Assembly: GCA_021811865.1 (NCBI GenBank)
Contig: JAKAQB010000019.1
Span: 1-53,746 of the forward strand
From: Actinomycetes bacterium
GTDB lineage: Bacteria > Actinomycetota > Acidimicrobiia > Acidimicrobiales > Palsa-688
DNA length: 53,746 nucleotides
Reading direction: 5' to 3'
A program made the position numbers and the translations under genes. Positions 40,201-49,408 of this stretch are shown one piece after another. Below the pieces are notes generated by a model that saw nothing but the letters and a program-made list of their open reading frames with translations, searched no databases and was not told where the DNA came from. Numbering within the stretch: position 1 is the stretch's first letter; the number at the start of each line of letters is the position of its first letter.

Positions 40201-41622
40201 ATGCGCGCCCTCGACAGTGCTCCGGCGGCGGTGTCACGCCCGGAGCTGCGGGCCGGGGAGATGCTGGCGGAGGGCGGCGAGGGTCGGGTCTACGAGCTCG
40301 CGGGGCGGCCGGGCACCCTCTACAAGGCCTACCGGCGCCCGGCGCCGCTGGCGCCGCTCGACGCGCTCATCGCGTGGGAGGCACGCCTCGCGGAGGCGCA
40401 GCCCGAGCTGGCGGCGCGCGTCCGGGCCGCGACGGCATGGCCCCAGGCGGTCGTCACCCAACCCGGCGGCGCCGCCGGCACCGCCGCCGGACTGCTGCTG
40501 CCTCGCGCGCCGCGGCGCTTCGCCGTGCGACATCGTGACGGCACCAGCCGGCTCGCCAACCTGTCGTACCTCACAGCCGACCCCGGACAGCGGGCGGCAG
40601 CCTACGGCCTGGCGTTGCCGGCGCCCGTCTCCGCTGAGCGCATCGGGATCGTCTACGCCCTGGCGCGCGTCCTCGAGGCGTTCCAGCGGGCCGCGCCGCC
40701 GGTCGGCCACGGGGACCTCTCCACCAGGAACATCCTCTGGTCCCTGGAGCGCGGGCCGGAGGTGTTCCTCCTCGACTGCGACAGCTGCGAACGCTACAGC
40801 CCCGACGGAGAGGCACTCGACGCCGGGCACCGCCGCCGGGCGATGACGCCCAACTGGGACGACCCGGCCATCCCTGCAGGGGCCAACCCGACGCTGGCCT
40901 CCGACCGGTACTCCCTGGGGCTCATCTTCCTCCGCGTCGTGGGGGCGGCCCACTTCCCGTTGCAGCGCCGGCAGCGAGACCGCGAGCTGTTGAGCATCGA
41001 CTTCGGCATCCCCCCGGCGGCGCGCCGCACGCGCTCGCTGCTCGACGGCGCGGCCGTCTGGTCGGTCTGTGCCCGGAGCCTGAGCACCGCCGACCCGGCG
41101 CGGCGCCCGCCGGCGGCGGAGTGGGTGTCGGCGCTGGAGGAGGCGCTCGACGGGCTCGGCGCGATGAGCGCCGTGCGAGCCGTGTGGGCAGCCCAGGGGG
41201 GTGGGACGCCTGCGCCGAGCCCCACCCGGTCAGCGGGGCAGCCCGCCGACGTGACGGTGCGGCCCGTTGCCATGTCCGGTGCTGCCCGCCGGTGGGAGCG
41301 GGTGAGGCCCCCGGGTCCCGGCGTGCCGGCCACGCCCCTATCGATCCGCCCGGCGCCGTCACCGGCCGCGCCCTCCCGCGCGGCGGCTCCCGCGCCACTC
41401 CCGGCGCCGCCGGGCATCGTGGAGCTGGCTCGGACGGGGCTCCGGCGGGGCGGGGAGCTGTGGCTCGGAGCCCACCAGGCGACCCTCGCGTCGCTCTCCA
41501 GGGCCGGTCGCCGGCGGCGAGGAGCGCGCCAGGTCCTCGGCTGCGCGGTCCTCGACTTCGCCCTGCTGGCGGTGATCTTCTACATGTTTGCAATGGTCGC
41601 GAGCGTGCTGCTGGGCATATAG
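40201..41622 (+). CDS. Protein kinase-like protein of a kinase/VWA/PP2C triad
   Basis: A 473-residue protein with an N-terminal Ser/Thr-kinase-like fold. It has a glycine loop EGGEGRVY (24-31) and Lys42 in LYKAYR. The catalytic loop is HGDLSTRNIL, with Asp172 and Asn177, and LLDCDSC (Asp194) stands in the DFG position, so activity is likely. A Pro/Ala-rich linker (~330-410) follows, and one membrane helix at the very end (AVLDFALLAVIFYMFAMVAS). The VWA gene begins 29 bases later and PP2C after that. Such kinase-VWA-phosphatase groups are known as TerY-P triads. The -10-like TAGGTT ends 12 bases before the start. Confidence 0.75.
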   Translation: MRALDSAPAAVSRPELRAGEMLAEGGEGRVYELAGRPGTLYKAYRRPAPLAPLDALIAWEARLAEAQPELAARVRAATAWPQAVVTQPGGAAGTAAGLLLPRAPRRFAVRHRDGTSRLANLSYLTADPGQRAAAYGLALPAPVSAERIGIVYALARVLEAFQRAAPPVGHGDLSTRNILWSLERGPEVFLLDCDSCERYSPDGEALDAGHRRRAMTPNWDDPAIPAGANPTLASDRYSLGLIFLRVVGAAHFPLQRRQRDRELLSIDFGIPPAARRTRSLLDGAAVWSVCARSLSTADPARRPPAAEWVSALEEALDGLGAMSAVRAVWAAQGGGTPAPSPTRSAGQPADVTVRPVAMSGAARRWERVRPPGPGVPATPLSIRPAPSPAAPSRAAAPAPLPAPPGIVELARTGLRRGGELWLGAHQATLASLSRAGRRRRGARQVLGCAVLDFALLAVIFYMFAMVASVLLGI

Positions 41623-41651
41623 GACTCCACCTCCGGTAGCGTCGAAGCGCT

Positions 41652-42359
41652 GTGGAAGCGGACGTGGTCAATGCCGAGGAGCGCTACGCGGTTTTCCCCT
41701 TCTATCTCTGCCTGGATGCTTCCGCCTCTATGGCGGGCACCCCGATGGAGAGCGTCAACCGCCAGCTGCCGCTGCTGCGCGCTGCGGTCGGAGAGGACCC
41801 TGCGGTTGCTGAGGTGATCCGCTTTGGCGTCGTCACCTTCAACGACGTCGCCCACACGACGCTGCCGCTCAGCGACCTGAGCCTGGTCGAGGCCGTGCCG
41901 ACCGTCGTCGCTGCCGGCCGCACCTCCTATGCAGCCGCGTTCGACCACCTGCGCCAGACGATCGAGGACGACTACCACGCGAGCCGGGGGAAGGGCGACC
42001 GCTGGTACCGCCCGGCAGTCATCTTCGTGTCGGACGGCCGGCCGACCGACGACCCGGAGAGGTGGCAGTCGGCCCACTCCCGCCTGACCGATACGGGGTG
42101 GAAGCGGCACCCCAACATCCTGTCGTTCGGCTTTGGCGACGCCGACCCGGCCGTGCTGGCACACGTCAGCGAGCGCAAGCCCCACAGGGCGTTCATCGCT
42201 GCGGAGGGTGCCGAGCCGGCCACGGTGGTCCCCGAGCTCCTCGCCGGGCTGATCCAGTCGATCGTCAGCTCCTCCGCCAGCGTCTACAGCGGCGAGGCGC
42301 AACTGGTGCCGCCGGAGGTCCCGAGCATGACCCCGATCCCGGTCGACGAGCTGGATTGA
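41652..42359 (+). CDS. TerY-like VWA-domain protein
   Basis: A 235-residue von Willebrand A protein. The MIDAS metal site DASASM (Asp22, Ser24, Ser26) follows FPFYLCL; the remaining metal-site Thr and Asp lie in AAGRTSYAAAFDHL and AVIFVSDGRPTDDP. It resembles TerY proteins of stress-response operons and probably scaffolds or is phosphorylated by the neighbouring kinase (inference). The GTG is nine bases after TAGCGT (41637-41642), suggesting its own leaderless promoter. It overlaps the PP2C start by four bases. Confidence 0.85.
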   Translation: MEADVVNAEERYAVFPFYLCLDASASMAGTPMESVNRQLPLLRAAVGEDPAVAEVIRFGVVTFNDVAHTTLPLSDLSLVEAVPTVVAAGRTSYAAAFDHLRQTIEDDYHASRGKGDRWYRPAVIFVSDGRPTDDPERWQSAHSRLTDTGWKRHPNILSFGFGDADPAVLAHVSERKPHRAFIAAEGAEPATVVPELLAGLIQSIVSSSASVYSGEAQLVPPEVPSMTPIPVDELD

Positions 42360-43180
42360 CAGCACCGGGGGCGGGCCTTCCTCCGGTCCTCGGCCGGCCG
42401 TCCGCCGCCGCCGGGCAGCCGGCTGCCCTCCGCCCGGAGGGTTCGGCCGGGCGCGCCGCCTACCGGGCTGACGAGGGGCAGGACGAGCACTGGAGCCTCC
42501 GGGCGGCGTCGGTCGCTGGTGTGCACCATCGCCTGGCCGGAGCCGACGCTGAGGATGCCTACGCTTGGCGGCGGGCTGGGGAGTCGATCGTGGTGGCGGT
42601 CGGCGACGGGGTCGGCAGCCGCAGCGGATCGGCGGCGGCAGCTCTTGTGGCAGTGCACGCCGGGTGCGAGGCGGCATCCGCCCTGGTGGGCCAGGATGCG
42701 CCGGACCCAAGGGTCGCCTGCGAGGAGGCCGTCGGTGCCGCCAACCGGGCGGTACGCGCTGGGACCGGCGCCACGACGCTGGTCGTCGCCGTCGCCGGGC
42801 CGGAAGGCCACTGCAGCCTGGCGCGCGTCGGCGACAGCACGGCAATGGTGCTGGCGGCCGGGGAGTGGCGGGCGCTCTTCCCATCCCGGGCTGCCGACAG
42901 TGTCAGCAGCAACGCGACAGCCGCCCTGCCCGCCGATGCCCCCTCGATCGAAGCGGCTGAGTGCATTCTCAGGCCCGGAGAGGCGCTGGTCGTCATGACC
43001 GACGGGATCGCCGACCCACTGCGGGACGGTCCGACGACCGTTGCCCCCGCTCTCGCCGCCGGCATGGTCACGCCGCCGGCGGCGGTCGAGCTCCTGACGC
43101 TCCTCGACTTCTCGCGCCATGGCTGTCACGACGATCGGACCATCGTCGGGCTGTGGCGGCGCCGACCGGAGGACGGCTGA
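42356..43180 (+). CDS. PP2C-family Ser/Thr phosphatase
   Basis: A PP2C-like metallophosphatase that would reverse the neighbouring kinase. A TTG start overlapping the VWA stop (TTGA) gives 274 residues; the open frame back to 42062 lies within the VWA gene. After ~40 variable residues comes DEHWSLRAASVAGVHHRLAG, then ADAEDAYAWR. Metal-binding acidic motifs follow: VVAVGDGVGSRSGSAAA, CSLARVGDST, VVMTDGIADPL and HDDRTIVGLW. The order kinase-VWA-PP2C with overlaps indicates one transcript and one function. Confidence 0.85.
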   Translation: MTAPGAGLPPVLGRPSAAAGQPAALRPEGSAGRAAYRADEGQDEHWSLRAASVAGVHHRLAGADAEDAYAWRRAGESIVVAVGDGVGSRSGSAAAALVAVHAGCEAASALVGQDAPDPRVACEEAVGAANRAVRAGTGATTLVVAVAGPEGHCSLARVGDSTAMVLAAGEWRALFPSRAADSVSSNATAALPADAPSIEAAECILRPGEALVVMTDGIADPLRDGPTTVAPALAAGMVTPPAAVELLTLLDFSRHGCHDDRTIVGLWRRRPEDG

Positions 43181-43198
43181 CTACCGCCTGCCGCCGGC

Positions 43199-44410
43199 TC
43201 AGCTCCTCGGCACCTCCGACCACGGGCGCCCCTTGTCGACGCGGACGTCCCCGGGGAGCCCGAGGACCCGCTCCCCGAGGATGTTGCGCATGATCTCCGA
43301 GGTGCCTCCCTCGATCGAGTTGGCGCGCGAGCGCAGGAACATCCGCTGGGGTGTGCCGCCGAGACCGCCGGCGGTGTCGGGGCGACGCATCTCGTAGCCG
43401 TCGTAGAGCATGCCCTCCGCACCTAGCAGCGTCTCGCACAGCTCGTAGATCCGCTGGTTGAGCTCGGCGTAGTGGAGCTTGGCGGTGGACCCCTCGGGGC
43501 CTGGGTTACCCGACAGGGCGTTGGCCGCCGCCCGCAGGCTCGTCAGCCGGTGCGCCTCCGCCTCCACCCACAAGGCCAGCAGCCGGTCGCGCAGGACGGG
43601 GTCCTTGTCGTCACGCCGCTCCCACAGCCGCAGCGCCGTCGCGATGGCACCGCTTCCGCGAGCGCCGACGGTGGCTCCGATCGAGACTCGTTCGTTCATG
43701 AGGGTGGTGATCGCCACCTGCCAGCCCTCTCCGACGCCTCCGAGGCGCTCCGCGTCGGGGACCCGCACGTCGGTGAAGTACACCTCGTTGAACTCGGCGT
43801 CACCGGTCATCTGGCGCAGCGGGCGGACGTCCACTCCCGCCGCCTGCATGTCCACCACAAAGTAGGTCAGACCCTTGTGCTTCTCTGCGTCGGGGTCCGT
43901 CCGGGCGAGCAACATCCCGTAGCGGGCCCGATGGGCAAGGGTGGTCCAGACCTTCTGGCCGTTGAGCACCCACTCGTCGCCGTCGCGCAGTGCCCGGGTC
44001 GCCAGCGCCGCCACGTCGGATCCGGCGCCCGGCTCCGAGAACAGCTGGCACCAGATGTGCTCCCCGGTGAACATCGCCCGGAGGTACCGCCTCTTCTGGT
44101 CGTCGGAGCCGTGGGTGAGCACGGTCGGAGCGGCCATGCCGTAGCCGATGGGGTTCCGCGCGAGGAGTTGCGGCGCCCCGGCCGCTGCCAGCCGCTCCTG
44201 GACCACCCCCTGGAGCCGTCGCGAGACCCCGAGGCCACCATGGCCGAGCGGGAAGCCCACCCACGCGAGCCCCATGTCGAACTGGGCCCCGAGAAAGGTG
44301 CCCTCGGGCGTGGCTGCCGGCGGGTGCTCGGCGAGGAGGCGCTCGACGAGGGCGGTGACCCGGTCCTCGTCCCCGGGCGCGGCCGTGTCGGGGAGGGCGG
44401 CGGCGGTCAC
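43199..44410 (-). CDS. Acyl-CoA dehydrogenase
   Basis: An FAD-dependent acyl-CoA dehydrogenase with 403 residues from the GTG at 44410, which lies eight bases after TACGCT on the minus strand (leaderless type). Motifs: QLFSEPGAGSDVAALATRAL, WVLNGQKVWTT, GLTYFVVDM, YFTDVRVPDAERLGGVGEGW, and the C-terminal ANSIEGGTSEIMRNILGERV, which places the flavin-binding loop. This pattern is common in acyl-CoA dehydrogenases of actinobacterial steroid or fatty-acid catabolism (FadE type). It is divergent from the PBP gene, and its 3' end faces PP2C. Confidence 0.93.
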   Translation of the reverse strand: MTAAALPDTAAPGDEDRVTALVERLLAEHPPAATPEGTFLGAQFDMGLAWVGFPLGHGGLGVSRRLQGVVQERLAAAGAPQLLARNPIGYGMAAPTVLTHGSDDQKRRYLRAMFTGEHIWCQLFSEPGAGSDVAALATRALRDGDEWVLNGQKVWTTLAHRARYGMLLARTDPDAEKHKGLTYFVVDMQAAGVDVRPLRQMTGDAEFNEVYFTDVRVPDAERLGGVGEGWQVAITTLMNERVSIGATVGARGSGAIATALRLWERRDDKDPVLRDRLLALWVEAEAHRLTSLRAAANALSGNPGPEGSTAKLHYAELNQRIYELCETLLGAEGMLYDGYEMRRPDTAGGLGGTPQRMFLRSRANSIEGGTSEIMRNILGERVLGLPGDVRVDKGRPWSEVPRS

Positions 44411-44459
44411 GACACCCCAGCGTAGTGAGCCCCCACCTCCCCAGGGGTCATAGACTGCC

Positions 44460-46739
44460 GTGGTCGTGCGCAACCTCGTGCGCCTCGTGGTGTCCGTCGT
44501 CGCCGCCGTCGCGGTCCTCGCGACGGCGGCGATCGTCGTGCCCGTCGCCATCCAGGGCATCCTCCGCCACGGGTACTCGTCGTCACCTCGTCCGCTGGCG
44601 CCGCTCACGTCGCTCACCGAGACCGGCTCCACCGTGTACGCCGCCAACGGCCAGGTGCTCGCCACGCTCAGCGCCTCGGTCACCCGGATCCCGGTGAAGC
44701 TCTCGCAGGTCCCCAAGGTCCTCGTCACTGCCGTGCTCGACACCGAGGACCACCGCTTCTACCTCCACGGCGCCGTGGACATCCCCTCGGAGGTCCGGGC
44801 GCTGCTCCACGACAGCGCCAGCGGCGGCCTCCAGGGCGGCTCGGACATCACCCAGCAACTGGTGAAGCAGGTCTACCTCAACTCGGAACGCACGCTCACC
44901 CGCAAGATCAAGGAGGCGTTCATCGCCATCCGGCTCCAGCAGCTCTACACGAAGAGCCAGATCCTCGACGCCTATCTCAACACCATCTACCTCGGAGCCG
45001 GCGCGTACGGCGTCGAGGCCGCGGCCCGCGCCTATTGGAACGAGCCCGTCGCCGACGTGACCCTGCCGCAGGCGGCGATGCTCGCCGGGCTCATCCAGGA
45101 CCCGTCCGGCTACGACCCGGTGACCGACCCGGTGCTGGCGCGGATCCGCCGCACCCAGGTCCTCGGCCGGATGCTGCACTACCACGACATAACGCGCAAG
45201 CAGTACGAGGCGGCGAACGCCGCTCCGCTGCCCACCTCCCAGAGGGAGGCGGCGACGAGCAGCTTGGGGGGCGTCGACGGCTACTACGTCGCCGAGGTGG
45301 AGAACGAGCTGCTCGGACCAGGCAGCCCGCTCGGCGGTACCCCGAGTGAGCGGTATGCGGAGGTGTTCGAGGGTGGGCTCCAGATCCACACCAACCTCGA
45401 GCCGGCGCTCCAAGCCGACGCCATCGCCGCGGTGCAGGCCATCACACCCCCCAACAACCAGGGATACCAGGAGGCGCTGGTATCCATCGACCCGCACAAC
45501 GGCGCCGTCGTCGCCATGGTGCCCGGGCAGAACTTCGCCACGGAGAAGTTCGACGTCGTCACCCAGGGCCTCCGCCAGCCGGGCTCTGGGTTCAAGCTGT
45601 TCACGCTCCTGCCGGCCCTCCAACAAGGCGACAGCATCTTCGCCCCGGTCGACGCCACCTCGCCGTGCGCCTTCCCGTTCCCGGGCAACGACGGGTTGCT
45701 CAAGGCGCCGGTGCGCAACGACGTGGGCGACGGCCAGTCCGGCCCGACGACCATCGAGGTGGCGACGGCACAGTCCCTCAACTGCGCCTTCATGCGGATC
45801 GCGCACCAAGTCGGCCTGCCGACGGTGCTCGCCACGGCAGAAAGGCTCGGCGTGCCGAAGAGCGAGCTGCAGCCCTTCGCCCTGGACCCCTCCGTGGTCA
45901 TCGGCGCGGCGAGCGTGTCGCCGCTGCAGATGGCGGACGCCTACGCGACCCTGGCGGACGGCGGCATCTACCACCGTCCGGCGTTCATCAAGCGGATCGT
46001 GGACCGCACCGGATCGGTCATCTACCGCCAGCCCGCCAGAGGTGTGCGCGTGATCCCCCAGAGCATCGTCGGCGAGGCGGACGCCGCCTTCCAGGCCGTC
46101 GTCCAGTCCGGCACCGGCACCGCAGCGCAGATCCCCGGCCGCGAGGTGGCGGGCAAGACGGGCACGAACAACGGCCCCACCGACGCCTGGTTCAACGGTT
46201 TCACCCCCCAGCTCGAGGCGACGGTGTGGATGGGCTACGCGCCGGCCGACAGCAGGCTGCTCCAGATCAACGGCGCCCCCGTCTACGGCGGGACCTACCC
46301 CGCCGAGACCGTGCACGCCTACCTGGCAGCGGCCCTCGCCAACTCACCGGTCGTCGACTTCCCGCCGATCGACGCCGCCACCCTGCCACCGCCGAAGCCC
46401 GTCCCGGAGGTGTCGGGGCCGTTCCCCGGCTGCGCCTGGTACAGCGGCAACCCCGGCTACGGCGCGTGCCCGCCCGCCTGCTCGCAGCTCGGGAGCTGCT
46501 CGTCGCCGAGCTACCAGTCCTGGGGGTTGGGCGTGGGGACGACTACGACCACCACCTCGGTGCCGCGCGTGCCGGGGACAACCGGGGTCACCGCGACGAC
46601 CGGCACCACGTCGCCAGCATCGACAGCGCCCACATCGACAGCCCCCACATCGACAGCCCCGCCACCGACCACGCCTCCGTCCACCTCGTCGCCACCTACG
46701 AACGCCCCGCCGACCACGAGCGGGAACGGCAAGAAGTGA
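44460..46739 (+). CDS. Class A penicillin-binding protein
   Basis: A bifunctional murein glycosyltransferase and transpeptidase. It has 759 residues with an N-terminal membrane helix (~8-33). The glycosyltransferase domain carries the catalytic Glu96 in LDTEDHRFYLHGAVD and GGSDITQQLVKQVYL. The transpeptidase domain has SGFK (Ser376, Lys379), SLN (439-441) and KTGT (566-569). The C terminus is a long Thr/Pro/Ser tail. TAGACT ends at 44456, so a leaderless mRNA would favour the GTG at 44466, two codons inside. The stop overlaps the zinc-ribbon protein start. Confidence 0.95.
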   Translation: MVVRNLVRLVVSVVAAVAVLATAAIVVPVAIQGILRHGYSSSPRPLAPLTSLTETGSTVYAANGQVLATLSASVTRIPVKLSQVPKVLVTAVLDTEDHRFYLHGAVDIPSEVRALLHDSASGGLQGGSDITQQLVKQVYLNSERTLTRKIKEAFIAIRLQQLYTKSQILDAYLNTIYLGAGAYGVEAAARAYWNEPVADVTLPQAAMLAGLIQDPSGYDPVTDPVLARIRRTQVLGRMLHYHDITRKQYEAANAAPLPTSQREAATSSLGGVDGYYVAEVENELLGPGSPLGGTPSERYAEVFEGGLQIHTNLEPALQADAIAAVQAITPPNNQGYQEALVSIDPHNGAVVAMVPGQNFATEKFDVVTQGLRQPGSGFKLFTLLPALQQGDSIFAPVDATSPCAFPFPGNDGLLKAPVRNDVGDGQSGPTTIEVATAQSLNCAFMRIAHQVGLPTVLATAERLGVPKSELQPFALDPSVVIGAASVSPLQMADAYATLADGGIYHRPAFIKRIVDRTGSVIYRQPARGVRVIPQSIVGEADAAFQAVVQSGTGTAAQIPGREVAGKTGTNNGPTDAWFNGFTPQLEATVWMGYAPADSRLLQINGAPVYGGTYPAETVHAYLAAALANSPVVDFPPIDAATLPPPKPVPEVSGPFPGCAWYSGNPGYGACPPACSQLGSCSSPSYQSWGLGVGTTTTTTSVPRVPGTTGVTATTGTTSPASTAPTSTAPTSTAPPPTTPPSTSSPPTNAPPTTSGNGKK

Positions 46740-47455
46740 GCGCCCCGGCGCTCGAAGCCCTTCTCGCCGTCCAGGAGCTCGACACCACCGCGGACCAGGC
46801 TCGGCACCGCCTCGGGCAGCTGCCTGCCCGCCGCCAGCTGCAGGAGGTCCGGCAGCGCCGGCGGGACCTCGCCGCCCGGCGCTCCGAGGCCGAGGCGGAG
46901 CGCGAGGGCGTCGCCGGCCGCCAGCAGGCGCTGGAGGAGGACCTGGCGGCCACCGAGAAGCGTCGGTCCGAGGTGTCCGCTCGCCTCTACGGCGGCACGG
47001 TGAGCGCATCGCGTGACCTGCAGGCGCTGTCGGCGGAGGTCGACAGCCTGACGGTCCGCGCCTCGCAGTTGGAGGACGAGGTGCTCGCCGTGCTCGAGGA
47101 GCGGGAGCCCTTCGACGCGGCGGTCGCGCAGCTCGACGCCGAGGAAGCGGCGCTCGCTGGACAGGAGGACCAAGCGCTGGCGGCGCTCGGGTCCGCCGAG
47201 GCCGAGGCGAGCGCCGAGATGCAGGATCTCCTGGCGCGGCGGGCCGGAGCGGCCGCCGGCGTGCCCCCCGACCTCCTGGTGACCTACGACCACCTGCGGG
47301 CTCGTCTCGGCGGCGTCGGCGCCGCCCGGCTCGTCGGGGACCGCTGCGGCGGCTGTCACCTCAGCCTCCCCGCCACCGAGCTCGACCGCGTCCGCCACCT
47401 ACCTGCCGATGCCGTCGTGACCTGCGACCAGTGCGGCCGGATCCTGGTCCGCTGA
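46736..47455 (+). CDS. Coiled-coil protein with C4 zinc ribbon (CT398-like)
   Basis: A 239-residue protein: residues ~5-165 form a long coiled coil (LQEVRQRRRDLAARRSEAEA, LSAEVDSLTVRASQLEDEVL). The C-terminal zinc ribbon has CGGCH and CDQCGR, with LPATELDRVRHLP between. Widespread and conserved, with no settled function; proposed links are to DNA or cell-envelope processes. The GTG overlaps the PBP stop (GTGA), so the two are coupled. Confidence 0.85.
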   Translation: MSAPALEALLAVQELDTTADQARHRLGQLPARRQLQEVRQRRRDLAARRSEAEAEREGVAGRQQALEEDLAATEKRRSEVSARLYGGTVSASRDLQALSAEVDSLTVRASQLEDEVLAVLEEREPFDAAVAQLDAEEAALAGQEDQALAALGSAEAEASAEMQDLLARRAGAAAGVPPDLLVTYDHLRARLGGVGAARLVGDRCGGCHLSLPATELDRVRHLPADAVVTCDQCGRILVR

Positions 47456-47497
47456 CCGGGAGCATCACCTCCCGACCGGGACATCGCCGCCAACATC

Positions 47498-47512
47498 CTT
47501 AGCTGCGCTAAG
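47498..47512 (+). promoter_or_regulatory. Operator-like palindrome before the MFS gene
   Basis: CTTAGC-TGC-GCTAAG is a perfect inverted repeat (6+3+6), overlapping TAAGAT, a possible -10 at 47509-47514. It is 33 bases before the MFS GTG. The layout fits repression of an efflux gene by a dimeric regulator. Confidence 0.5.
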
Positions 47513-47545
47513 ATTGCGCCCGGAACAGGGCTGGAGGCGCATTCG

Positions 47546-48871
47546 GTGACCAAGCGACGGGCGGTGCGAGCGGGGTTGGGACGGACCTTCTCGTCCTTGC
47601 GGGTCCGGAACTTCCGCTACTACTTCGCCGGCCAGAGCCTGTCGCTCGTCGGCACCTGGATGCAGAGCATCACCCAGTCGTGGCTGGTCTTCGAGATGAC
47701 GCACTCGGGGATCGACGTCGGGTTGATCACAGCCGTGCAGACGCTCCCCATCCTGGTCCTCGGCCCGGTCGGCGGCACGATCGCCGACCGCTTCGGCAAG
47801 TACCGGATCCTATTTTGGACCCAGAGCCTGGCCGGGGTCCAGGCCGGCGCTCTCGGCGCTCTCGCCCTCACCGGCAACCTGCAGCTCTGGGAGCTGTACG
47901 CCATCGCCTTCGTGCTCGGCCTCATAAACATGGTCGACAACCCGACCAGGCAGACCTTCGTCGTGGAGATGGTCGGTAGGGAGAACCTCCCCAACGCCGT
48001 GACCCTCAACTCGGTGATGGTCAACGCGGCCCGCTCCGTCGGGCCGGCGGTCGCCGGCGTGCTGATCGCCACCGTGGGGCCGGGGTGGTGCTTCGCCATC
48101 AACGCGGTGTCGTTCGGCTTCGTCGTCGCGGCGCTCGCCGCCCTCCGCAAGGCGGAGCTGGCACCGACACCCCGCGCCCAGCGCGGTCGCGGCCAGCTGA
48201 TCGAGGGCTTCCGCTACGTCGCCCACCGGCCCCTGCTGCGGGACTCCCTGGTGATGATGGCCGTCATCGGACTGTTCACCTACGAGTTCCAGACGACCCT
48301 GCCGTTGCTCGCCGGGAGGACCTTCTCCGGAAGCTCAGCCACCTACGGGTTCCTCACCGCCGCCATGGGCGCAGGCGCTGTCATCGGCGGCCTCGTCGCT
48401 GCCGCGCGGCGCAACCGGAGCCCGCGCCGGCTGGCCCACACGGCGCTGGCATTCGGCCTGGTGACGCTGGCCGCTGCTCTGGCACCGTCGGTGATCGCCG
48501 AGGGGATCGTGCTGCTCGCCGTCGGAGCGGCGTCTGTCACGTTGCTGTCGCTCGGCAACGCCACATTGCAACTGGAAGCCGATCCGGAGATGCGTGGCAG
48601 GGTCATGTCGCTCTGGTCGGTGTCGTTCCTCGGCACGACACCCATCGGTGGGCCGCTGGTCGGGTTCGTGGCCGGGACCCTCGGCGCCCGCTTCGGCCTG
48701 GGGCTGGGAGCCCTCGCCGCCCTGGGCGCCGGCGTGTACGGGTGGCTGGTGCTGCCCGGGCGGCAACGGGCGCCGACCGGGTCTGCGCCTAGCGTGCCGG
48801 AGCATGCTGATCCTGGTCCGGCACGGGCGGACGGCGCACAACGCCTCCCGGAGACTGCTCGGCCGGCTTGA
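47546..48871 (+). CDS. MFS transporter (MFS_3 / enterobactin-exporter type)
   Basis: A 441-residue efflux-type major facilitator protein. It starts with FSSLRVRNFRYYFAGQSLSL, then VGTWMQSITQSWLVFEMT, the signature of the MFS_3 subfamily. GPVGGTIADRFGKYRILFWT carries motif A. LINMVDNPTRQTFVVEMVGR and LPNAVTLNSVMVNAARSVGP are also typical. GGAGG lies eight bases before the GTG. The last ~30 residues (from about APTGSAPS) overlap the next gene by 68 bases in another frame and look non-conserved. An operator-like palindrome precedes it. Confidence 0.92.
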   Translation: MTKRRAVRAGLGRTFSSLRVRNFRYYFAGQSLSLVGTWMQSITQSWLVFEMTHSGIDVGLITAVQTLPILVLGPVGGTIADRFGKYRILFWTQSLAGVQAGALGALALTGNLQLWELYAIAFVLGLINMVDNPTRQTFVVEMVGRENLPNAVTLNSVMVNAARSVGPAVAGVLIATVGPGWCFAINAVSFGFVVAALAALRKAELAPTPRAQRGRGQLIEGFRYVAHRPLLRDSLVMMAVIGLFTYEFQTTLPLLAGRTFSGSSATYGFLTAAMGAGAVIGGLVAAARRNRSPRRLAHTALAFGLVTLAAALAPSVIAEGIVLLAVGAASVTLLSLGNATLQLEADPEMRGRVMSLWSVSFLGTTPIGGPLVGFVAGTLGARFGLGLGALAALGAGVYGWLVLPGRQRAPTGSAPSVPEHADPGPARADGAQRLPETARPA

Positions 48872-49400
48872 CGTGGAGCTCGACGAGCTGGGTGAGCGCC
48901 AGGTCGCAGCCCTCGCCCACAGCACCCACCTGCAGGGCGTGCGCCGGGTGGTGACCAGCCCGCTGCAGCGGACGGTGGCGACGGCGCTCGCCATCGGCGC
49001 GGTCTGCAACGTCGAGCCTGACGTCGACGACCGATGGGTCGAGATCGACTACGGGGTCTACGACGGCCTGCCGCTGGCGGAGGTGCCCCCCTCGGTGTGG
49101 GAGGCGTGGCAGCACGACCCGGAGTGGGCGCCCGACGGTGGGGAGTCACTCGGATCGGTCGCCCGCCGCGTGCGGCAGGCGTGCACGGAGTTGTGGAACG
49201 AGGCCGCCGACAGGGACATCGCCGTGGTCAGCCACGTCTCACCCATAAAGGCGGCCCTTGCCTGGGGGATGGGGCTTTCGGCGGAGACGCCGCCCAGCTT
49301 GTTCGTGGAGGTGGCGTCACTGCACCGTATCGGCTCCGGCCGGGAGGGAGCACCCACGCTCCTGTCGCTCAACGAGACCAGCGACCGTCCAGCGGGCTGA
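48804..49400 (+). CDS. Histidine phosphatase (phosphoglycerate mutase-like)
   Basis: A 198-residue member of the histidine phosphatase superfamily. The catalytic LILVRHGRTAHN sits at residues 2-13, so the start cannot be much later than the ATG at 48804. LDELGERQ, VTSPLQRTVATA and the second catalytic histidine in VVSHVSPIKAAL complete the active site. Small-molecule phosphatase activity is likely; true mutase activity is doubtful. It begins inside the MFS gene (68-base overlap) in a different frame. Confidence 0.9.
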   Translation: MLILVRHGRTAHNASRRLLGRLDVELDELGERQVAALAHSTHLQGVRRVVTSPLQRTVATALAIGAVCNVEPDVDDRWVEIDYGVYDGLPLAEVPPSVWEAWQHDPEWAPDGGESLGSVARRVRQACTELWNEAADRDIAVVSHVSPIKAALAWGMGLSAETPPSLFVEVASLHRIGSGREGAPTLLSLNETSDRPAG

Positions 49401-49402
49401 CG

Positions 49403-49408
49403 TATCGT
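49403..49408 (+). promoter_or_regulatory. Putative -10 element of a leaderless aminotransferase transcript
   Basis: TATCGT is six bases before the ATG at 49415, placing the transcription start at the start codon. Confidence 0.5.

Noticed and set aside
47498..47512. IdeR/DtxR iron box for the palindrome before the MFS gene
   Set aside because: Only the TTAG/CTAA half-sites fit; the 19-base consensus is not met. Kept as a generic operator-like site.
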